Origin: Ampelomyces quisqualis
Lineage: Eukaryota > Ascomycota > Dothideomycetes > Pleosporales > Phaeosphaeriaceae
Reading direction: 5' to 3'
NCBI GenBank assembly: GCA_018398575.1
Contig: JAGTXZ010000002.1
Coordinates: 1,924,501-1,988,500, forward strand
DNA: 64,000 bases
Shown: piece after piece, positions 56,600-64,000 of the stretch
How positions within the stretch are numbered: the stretch's first letter is position 1
Layout of the letters: each line of letters begins with the position of its first letter
Notes under the pieces: model-generated
Told to the model about the DNA's origin: nothing
The model's input: the letters and a program-made list of their open reading frames with translations, nothing else
The model's database searches: none
Program-made: the position numbers and the translations under genes

Positions 56600-59385
56600 T
56601 AACAAGAAAAGCTATATTATAAAGTAGCTTATACATTTGCTATTTAGAAGCTATATTAGTACTACGCTACAAGGCATTTAAGCCTAAACTTCTAAATATA
56701 CTAAAGCTTTAGAAGAAGCAGCAGCATTATTGCTAGCATTAATAGGTACATTAACATTAACCTCTATCTTATCTCTATTATTAACAGCATTTAAGTAATA
56801 GTATCTATAGACTTACTAGCCTTATCTTTAGACCTAGATTTAGAATCTAGTTTAACAGCCTAACTAGGATTAAAATTAGAGTTACTATTATTAGAAAGCT
56901 CTAGCAGCTCTTTAGTTACGTAAGATACTCTACTATAATAACTCTTGTTATTAGCTGTATTGCGCAGCAGCCTACTCTAAACAAACAAACTCTAATTAAA
57001 CCTTATAGTAGCCTAGCAGGTTAAAACAAGAAACTAAGAGCAAGACGCATATTTTCTAATACTCTATATAGTAAAAATAGGTAGCGTTAGTAGAATGTTG
57101 CAAGCGTTAAGGCTATTTTAATTAACAGATTGCTTTAAATTACCTAAGTTACTATAATATTAGCGCAATTCTAAATAAGGTTCTAGAAAAAAGAGTTTCT
57201 AAACAGAACTTAGTAACTTACCTATGTAAGAACAAGCCTAGAAGCCTATATTATAGAAGTAGTTAGTGCAAGTACTATAGAGCAGCTGCTTTCTATTATA
57301 AACCATACTATAATACTTACTAAAAGCGTATTTGCAATTGCCTTTTGCGCAACAGCTGCAAGGCTAAATATTATACTAGCTAGAGTCTAGGTATGTGTAA
57401 GCAGACTAACTGTAATATAGAATAAGTGTAGCTAGGTTATTCTTAAGAAAGTTGCAGCCTATACTTAAGCAAAACTAATCTTTAACTAAAATCCTATTAG
57501 TCTTTATATTAAAGGAGTTGAACTAAATAGCTAGTATATATCTACTCTCTTCTATAAGCTTAAAAGATAGGGCGCAGTTAACAAGTAGTAGAAGAAAGTT
57601 TTTTCTGTTAGTTTTAACCTTAAAAAGCATGTGCTACAGCTAAGCAATAACCTTAATAGTAATTTAGCTAGATAATATTGCTATAACTACAAATAAATTA
57701 GCCTAAAACAGCTAACAAGTTATTTAAATACTGCTTACGCTAGTTATAGATAGCATTATAAGAGGAAGTAACCTTCTTATAGATGTACAGCTTAGAAGTT
57801 TTATTACTACAATAACTAAAGAAGATTAGCTTTGCAAGAGAAATCTAAGCAATAGACTAAGAGGTAGGTAGAAAGGCTATTAGAGTTAGCGTGTGATGCT
57901 AAGCAATCTAAGCTTAAAGCTTGCTATTACTTATACTCTAAGTCTTAGCTAGCTTACTATAAGCCTAAAGAGTTGTTAGAACTTTAATAGATAACTTAGG
58001 AAAGCCTAAGTTGTTGTTAGAGAAGCCTAGGTTACTATTAAGAAAGCCTAAGCTATTATTAGAGAAACTAGGCAAATCTCTAGAGATTAACTATACTATA
58101 TTGTAAAACTTATTACTAGACTCTAAAGTAACAGTAATAGGTAAGTATAATAGACGCAGAATAGAACTACGTAGGTAAGAATTTTAGAGTAACACGTATT
58201 TAACCTACTAAAGAAGCTTATTAATTGTAGCTAGGGTAGTAGTGTTAGGCAGGGGCAGTAGAAGAGTTGTTAGAAGAGTTTAGAGAGCTAGAGAAATTCT
58301 CTTAGCAACCTTAGGCTTAGCAGATAGCTTTCTAAACAGTAGTAGCTTAAGTAACAGCCTATACACTACAGCTAAAGCCTTAGCAGCCTTGCTAGACAGA
58401 AAAAGAGTAGAAGAGTACTATAGGCTGCTCTTAGAACTAGGCTATTGCTTATAAGGAGATTAAGGAGCATATAAAGGTAGTGTTAGGCGCAGTAGAAAGT
58501 AAATAAGCAGGCAATGTTAAGTAGCAGCATAGAAATCTATGCTAAGTAAGGTAATTAACAGGCTTAGAAAGAGAGTATAAGAGTACAAGAGTAAAGGTAA
58601 GGTAAAGGATTTAATAAAAGCCTAAGTAACGCGTAGTTAAAACAACGCGCGTAACAACGCGCTAGTTAGGTAAGACAAAAACAATAAAGAGTAATAATAA
58701 AGCGTTAATTAATAAGAATATTACAAAAGAGAAGAGGCTTCTTTTTGTAGAAGAGAGAGAAAGTAGTGCCTTCTAGCACAGCTATAAACTCTAAAGATGC
58801 GTTAAAAGAGGAGAGTTAATTTTACAGTAAGCTACTACAAAAAACAAGATCTATAATAAGAAACTCTAATTGTTAGAGAAGTTATTTAGACTACCTAAGC
58901 TATTACTTAAAGTATCTATATTAATATTCCTAACTAATAGATTGCTATTACTAGCTTCTAGGCTAGTATTATTAACGCTACGCTTTGCACTAGCTAAAGG
59001 CCTACTAATATTAAGCTAAGCTAAAGCTTTATTAGTAATAGTATTGTTAGTATTCTTCTTAACATCCTTATTAACTACAGCTAACTTAAGATCTAACTAA
59101 GTCTTCTTGCAAGGCAACTTCTTAACTCTATAGCCCTTTATAGATAGACTAGAAATGTAACGCTTGCTAGAAGATAGAGTACCTAAGAGCCTCTTAGAGT
59201 TATAGCTAGCTTTAGAAGAGTTTTTAGAGACCTTGCTAGCATTAAAGTCTAGGCTTTAACAAGCTTTCCTAGCTAACAACTTTGCAAAATCTAGTAGACT
59301 AGACCTACTTAGAGCTCTAAAGCTACTAAGCTTCTTTGCTAAGGTTAGCAAACTATAGTTGCGCAAATTCTTAGAAGGCAAGTTA
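56600..59385 (-). pseudogene. B1 antisense ORF region with cysteine cluster and 8-residue repeats
   Basis: Minus strand. LPSKNLRNYSLLTLAKKL starts near 59385. A Ser/Lys/Asn-rich body covers 59300-58860. LGF-S/L-N-N/S-N repeats of eight residues (24 bp) lie near 58065-57995. Near 57360-57230 a cysteine cluster CSCCAKGNCKYA is followed by STCTNY, resembling the C-rich cluster of the C antisense frame. TAG/TAA breaks are fewer than on the sense strand. It may be one long or two shorter genes. Part of it is deleted in B2. Function unknown; DNA or RNA binding is a guess from the Cys cluster and basic composition. Confidence 0.5.
57995..58070 (+). repeat. 24-bp tandem repeat in B1 3' region
   Basis: Three to four units of the type GCCTAAGTTGTTGTTAGAGA with transitions between them. 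On the minus strand each unit encodes eight residues (LGFSNNN-like). The region is missing in B2. Confidence 0.75.
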
Positions 59386-59389
59386 TTAA

Positions 59390-60735
59390 AAATAAGAGGG
59401 CTAGGAGTAATGTAGAAGAGCTTAACAGCTCTAGTGCTCTAAACGCTACGCAGAATAACTAGAGCGCCTGCAAATAATTAGTAAATAACTCTAAAAAATA
59501 ATAGAAAAGAATAACTAAAAAGGCGTTAGCTACTTACAATTTATTAAATACTGCTCTTTAGCAGAAAAGAACAAGCAGTTGCTACAAGTACTATTGTTTA
59601 GTAGCTTGCCTTAGAACCTAAACTATATACACAAGCTAGTAGACTTAAACGTCTAACTAGCTCTTGCGCAGCAACTGTATAAGTACTTAGACTTACTCTT
59701 AGTAAAAGCTATGTTAATAGCGCAGTTAGTATAGCTTAAGATTAAGCTCTTAATGTAAGCGTTGTAAACCTTATACTTCTTAGCTCTAGAGTTATCTTTA
59801 AGGCTAAAGTAATTGCCTAGAGTAGAAAGTAACTTGTTAATATATAGAGGCCTATTAGTCTTAATAACTAAGCTTGCCTACTTAGCTCCTAAATAAGAGC
59901 TAATAGTAAGTAGTAATAGATAAGGCTAAAATGTTTTTCCTGTAGACTTAAGAGCAACAAAAACTAACTAGAGCTTAGTAATAAGAGAGTAGCTTAGCTT
60001 TCTATTCTTGTTTAATTTAACTAGAGCAAATGTTAGCATACGTTTAGCTTAACTTATTAATAAACTAGCACTTACTCTAGTTAATTATATTACTGTAGCC
60101 AGAACAGTTAACTAGGTACCTGTAAACTAGAAAGTAAGTATCTCTATTAGGCCTAGAAACAAGCTTATTCTTTATTATAGCTTAAAGATAAAGGTAAAGT
60201 GTAGCTAAGAAGCTAAAGAAGTGTTAGGCGCGTGTATTAGGAAAATTCTAATTAACTAAATGTAAAGCGTTAACTAAGTAACTATTAGCAACAGCTAAGC
60301 TAGAAACTTAGAGCCCTAAAGTAAGAATGCGCTAAATTACAAGAAGAGGCAGCTAAGTAGGTAAGAGAGTAGAGTACACGCTAGAGTAAAGTAGTGTAGC
60401 TGCGTATAGATAAGTTGCCTTAAAAGCAAATAGAGGTAGTAAAGTAGAAGAGTAACAAGTAGACAATACAAACTAAGTTAGAGCTAGTTAGAACGCTTGT
60501 TAATAAGGTAAAGAAGTTAAGTAGCTAATTACAGTACAGTAGCAGTAAAGTTATACGTTAGGCAAGTTAAGAAAGAGAGAGTTATAGAGCAGAGCAGCTA
60601 AAAGAAAGTAAGGCTAAAAAGTAAGGTAAAGTTAACTAACGCAAGACTTGTTATAATAGAAGTAGTCTAAAGCGTTTGTAGTTACAACGCAAGTCTGCCT
60701 AAGCAACGCTACTATAACACTAGGTAAAGTTAGAA
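59390..60735. other. B1-only segment of the 3' region
   Basis: About 1.34 kb present in B1 and absent from B2, where sequence jumps from the counterpart of 59390 to that of 60735 at a short AATA-like homology. Plus-strand frames in 60330-60735 are Gln/Lys/Arg-rich with stops only at likely Gln sites. 59400-60300 shows no clear frame. No terminal inverted repeat was found, so a deletion in B2 is more likely than an insertion in B1. Confidence 0.45.
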
Positions 60736-60739
60736 TAAC

Positions 60740-60973
60740 ATAGGCTAATAGCGCTTTAGCGTTTAGATAAGAGAATTAGATAGTAACGTAAGAAGACAGG
60801 AAAAGATAGTAAACAGGCACTGCTCCTTTACTAAAGGCCTGTTAGTTACTACTTTAGCATTACAAAAAGTTTGTAGTTGTTTTTCCTTAGAAGTTAGTTC
60901 TTTTGTTTAAGCAGTTTAGTTTTGGGTTTAGTATAAAAAAGAAAAGGCCTCTTTCTATACATTAAGAGAGAGA
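60740..60973 (+). promoter_or_regulatory. B1 3' untranslated end and polypurine tract
   Basis: Noncoding sequence shared with B2 8273-8346 and 14602-14740. It contains an inverted pair, CTCCTTTACTAAAGGCCTG. The purine tract AAGAGAGAGA at 60964-60973 directly precedes the 3' LTR TG at 60974. Confidence 0.65.
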
Positions 60974-61157
60974 TGTAGTAAAGTAATATAGAAAGTAAGT
61001 CTAAAGAACGCTTAGGGCACAGCTAAGGGTATAGATAAGATATAATAGCTAAAAGGCTATTAGAGAATAATAACCTACACAACGCACACCTAATAATACT
61101 ATATTTAATTCTACATCAAATCTAACAGGCCTTAGAAGTAAATAACGCTCTACTACA
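60974..61157 (+). repeat. B1 3' LTR
   Basis: 184 bp, TGTAGTAAAG...CTCTACTACA, less mutated at its ends than the 5' LTR. Followed by the CTAT duplication and the rest of A2. Confidence 0.93.
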
Positions 61158-64000
61158 CTATTATTTACAAGCTTAATAATATTAGCGCTAGCGTACAGCA
61201 GCTCTACACTAATATAAGCTATTTCTAATTTATTTCCTTTCTGTTAGAAATTGTTTTTCTGTAGCGTTTCTGTGCATCTACTTATATTTAATTAGGCTAA
61301 AGAGCACAACATACAGATTTCTAGCGTAGGCTTCTAAGTTTCTTACGTTAGCAACGCCTTCTATACTACTAACAGGCTGCTCTATTACCTTAATGTAATA
61401 GAGTCTAATATCTACAAAAAGCCTACGTATAACGCAAAGGTGCAGGCTAAGACTAACTATTTAGTAATAGCAACTATTACACTCTCTAGTAGTAGAAAGG
61501 TAGGCTCTAGCGTAAAGTGTTTTTGCTGTAGTTTTTGTGTAGCGCTTGTAGGTAATTTCTATAGTAATAGACTTTCTATTGTAGTCTCTACCTTTGTTCT
61601 ATTACTAAGCCTAGACTTTATAAAACTAGTCTTATATTTCTTAATACTACTTATATATTAGAATAGATATTGCGCTTTACATCTTAAGCTTATAAGTTCT
61701 TATAGCTTTACTTCTATTATAGACGTTATTATTCTTACTAGTCTTTATAGTCTAGTACAGTCTAAGTATTAAAATTCTATACCTTTTTCTTAGGTTTTTC
61801 TAGGCCCTCTAAAAATTTATGTTACGCTGTGTCTTAACTAACTGTTGCCTAGCTTAAGTAGCTAGATCTCTAAAGTTAATCTAGGCTCTTTCTCTTATAT
61901 TCTTTAGCTATTAATCTGTTAACGCTAAGCTTCTAGACTCTTCTCTCTTTATTCCTAGGTTATTCTAAGTAGTTAGTAGGACTGTTGCTTTAGTTCTTGT
62001 ATTTAGCATTTAGGTTCTTTATATCTAGAGCCTAGAAACTATTTACTGCTAGTTATATCCTAGCTGTTAACTAGTTAAAGCAGTTAAAGGCTAGCTAATA
62101 GAATAAATGTAAGCATCTTCTTCTCTCTCTACCTTCTAACAGTTCTTCTAGTCTTAGGTCTTGTTTATTATAGTATCCTTACCTTTCTTCTCTTAGTTGC
62201 TTCTTAGCGTTAGGTATTATTCCTAACGTAACTAAGTACGCTACTATGTTATTGCTAATAGCTTAGGTTCTGCTTATGCCTGTTCTAAGTTTGGCTCTTT
62301 TTCTTTCTGCTTTCTCTTGTGTATAGTGTTGTTATCTATTCTAATACTTATCTTACGTACCTATAGCTTCTCTTTCTTCTCTCTTCTCTCTTTTCTATAC
62401 TAATGTAATTATTTAGTAGTTAGGGTAGATAGGCGTTCTACTAACAATCTATCTAAGTTTTGTTTTGTCCTAGTTTTGTCTAGCTACTTAGTAAGTGCTA
62501 TAGTGTTAGTAACATTTACTTGCAGTTCTTATATTAGTTCTATTTATCTTACTTATTCTACTAGGTACTATAGCTGTATGCCTTACTCTTTCTTCTTCTA
62601 TTATTCTATAAGAATATAGCTAATAAAGTACTTCTTATTAGCTTTATTTTTGCTTTCTAGTATTACTTCTAGTTGCTAGTTATTAGACTTCTAGTGTAGA
62701 AGTAGGTTTTCTGCATTAAGCTAGAGACAGTTAACGTAGAATTTTAGGTGCACCCTAGAAGGTACGCTTAGCTCTACAACATATAGTAAAATAACTTTTA
62801 TAACTATATATTTCCTGTTTTTCTAATCTAACTTCTTTAAAGGTCTAATGTTAAATATAGAGCAGCTGTACTAAAGCTACACTTTATCTTCTATACAGAG
62901 TTCTAGAGCTTTTTGTCTATAGTAGTTAGCCTAGCGTTCTTATTTCTATTATGCTTTAGCTATTTTTACTTATATATAGTCTATTGTTTCTTTTATCTTA
63001 GTTGCTATTGCTTTAGTAGTAGCTTCCTTATTAATGCTAGACTAATACTAGTTCTCTATAGTCTATTCTAGGTTAGACTAAATAGAGTCTATGTTGTACC
63101 TATACTAGAGAAAGAATAGGCTAACGCCTATAGATGCTGTATTTTGTCTAGCTATAGCAATTTGTGTTAGTAAGTATAGAGTAGCCTAGTTTAACTAGTT
63201 CTAGCTTACAAAGGCCTTTAAGTAGGCTTCTACTATACTATTTATTTGCTTTGTAGCGCTATCTGTCTAGAAGTAGTATACTGTTAAGACTTTTCTTTGT
63301 ATTCTAAGCTTATTACAGAGTAAAGACTAGAATTTACTTACAAACTATAACTCTCTATTAAATACTATAGTGTTTAAAAGCTAATAGTACGTAACTACTT
63401 GTTTAATAAATGCTTTAACTATAGTAAAAACTTCTAGGTCTAAGATAGGTACAAGCACTACATTTTTGCTTAGTTAGTAAGTAACTACTATAAGGTGTAG
63501 TATTCTATAGCTTAGCAGAAGGCCTATAATAAAGTCTACTAACAATTCCTTTTATATTTAGTCTAAGAGCAGGAGTAAGCTTAGTAATTTTTGTTTAAGT
63601 TCTCTCTATAGCTTTGTCTAGCTACACACTAAGCAGTTTTAGACAAACTAGTAGATACTTAAAAACAATCTAGGCTAGAAGTAGTCTTTTACTAATATTA
63701 TATAAGTGTTTTCTCTACCTAGGTGTCTAGTAATTAGGAAATTATGCGCTTCTAAAATAATATAAGTTTATAAGTTTACATATTCTAGTACTTACTTATA
63801 TTTTTTATAGAGTAGGCGTTTTAGGTTATCTAAGGCATACTCTGCTAGAGAAACTTTTACGCTTAAATAAGAAGAGAATTTCTGTTACTCTATTCTAACA
63901 GCATTAACTACTACTTAGTAGGCTTTATCTATACAAATAGCCTATTTCTATAGCTCTTTAATAGTAGGCTCTAATAATTCTTTAGAGCGCTTGTTTATGT
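61158..64000 (-). mobile_element. retrotransposon A2, internal part (runs off window)
   Basis: Continues the A2 interior after B1 and aligns inverted with A1 29190 back to about 26353. From 61158 to about 62500 it is the long 3' region of family A. The 73-codon plus-strand open frame at 61440-61661 is antisense there, Ser/Val/Leu-rich, with no domain seen. The remainder is pol. RT, gag and the 5' LTR must lie beyond base 64000. Confidence 0.92.
62500..64000 (-). pseudogene. pol: A2 pol remnant: integrase and chromodomain
   Basis: Minus strand. The chromodomain at about 62640-62520 reads GIQL-stop-YLVE-stop-V, keeping a CAG glutamine that is TAG in A1. The integrase second catalytic segment NRELQFVSKF lies at about 63355-63325, with Asp changed to Asn as in A1. 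The zinc-binding region should be beyond about 63700, decayed. Two copies dying independently but sharing this Asp to Asn change is expected, since the site lies in a preferred mutation context. Confidence 0.8.

Larger units (their letters stand above)
47896..61157 (+). mobile_element. Ty3/gypsy retrotransposon B1 (full length, with nested MITE)
   Basis: 13.26 kb with 184-bp LTRs (47896-48079, 60974-61157), ends TGTAGTA...TACTACA, and target duplication CTAT. It contains an 870-bp short element at 51214-52083. Order: gag, protease, RT, RNase H, integrase, then a 4.6-kb 3' region with antisense coding. At about 12.4 kb without the insert it is a large element. It retains two segments (56.6-58.47 and 59.39-60.73 kb) lacking in B2. 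No intact gene. Confidence 0.94.

Noticed and set aside
59390..60735. Possible DNA transposon inserted in B1
   Set aside because: No terminal inverted repeats and only a vague 3-4 bp repeat at the junctions; a deletion in B2 explains it as well.
1..64000. tRNA or rRNA genes
   Set aside because: No cloverleaf-like A/B boxes or rRNA signatures stood out by eye on either strand; a tRNAscan/Infernal run would be decisive.

Overview
The window looks like a gene-free, AT-rich compartment of a filamentous ascomycete genome (Pezizomycotina), built almost entirely of nested transposable elements ruined by repeat-induced point mutation (RIP). Direct evidence: no open frame exceeds 97 codons in 64 kb. 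Nearly every recognisable gag or pol frame is broken by TAG/TAA where glutamine or tryptophan codons are expected. Catalytic aspartates are changed to asparagine. CpG is retained while CA after a pyrimidine (and TG before a purine) is almost absent. I see no host gene, tRNA, rRNA or CRISPR array. The species cannot be named from this.

Layout. (1) 1-3237: minus-strand Ty3/gypsy remnant E (protease and reverse transcriptase), apparently inserted in a short DNA element whose right end is at 3662. (2) 3663-8085 continuing at 31742-36558: region X, an old DNA-transposon region with 101-bp hairpin tandem repeats, a pogo/Fot1-like DDE transposase remnant and two long unrecognised coding remnants. 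Its right end is shared with the short elements. (3) 8086-31737: retrotransposon B2 (minus, 187-bp LTRs, TSD ATAA) sits inside X. It carries C1 (8352-14596, plus, 282-bp LTRs, TSD ACTAA) and A1 (22003-30199, plus, 217-bp LTRs, TSD GCAGG). (4) 36559-43584: C2, a second copy of C that still has its RT but lacks the first ~69 bp of its 5' LTR. It contains the little-mutated solo LTR F (39853-40128, TSD CTATT). (5) 43585-46833: chromodomain gypsy fragment D, into which C2 probably inserted. (6) 46834-64000: A2 (minus, running off the window), split by B1 (47896-61157, plus, 184-bp LTRs, TSD CTAT). B1 carries a little-mutated palindromic MITE-like element at 51214-52083.

The retroelements are three well-resolved families (A, B, C) plus fragments D and E. 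A, C and D carry a C-terminal chromodomain after integrase. B carries a RT of the PFLDD type and no chromodomain. A and B nest reciprocally: A1 lies in B2, and B1 lies in A2. B and C each have a long 3' region with an antisense frame containing a cysteine cluster. Long elements are heavily mutated while the two short, youngest insertions are not, as expected if RIP needs a minimum repeat length.

The most interesting items are the antisense cysteine-cluster frames of B and C, the ~9-kb X region with its satellite-like hairpin repeats, and the YCA/TGR mutation context.
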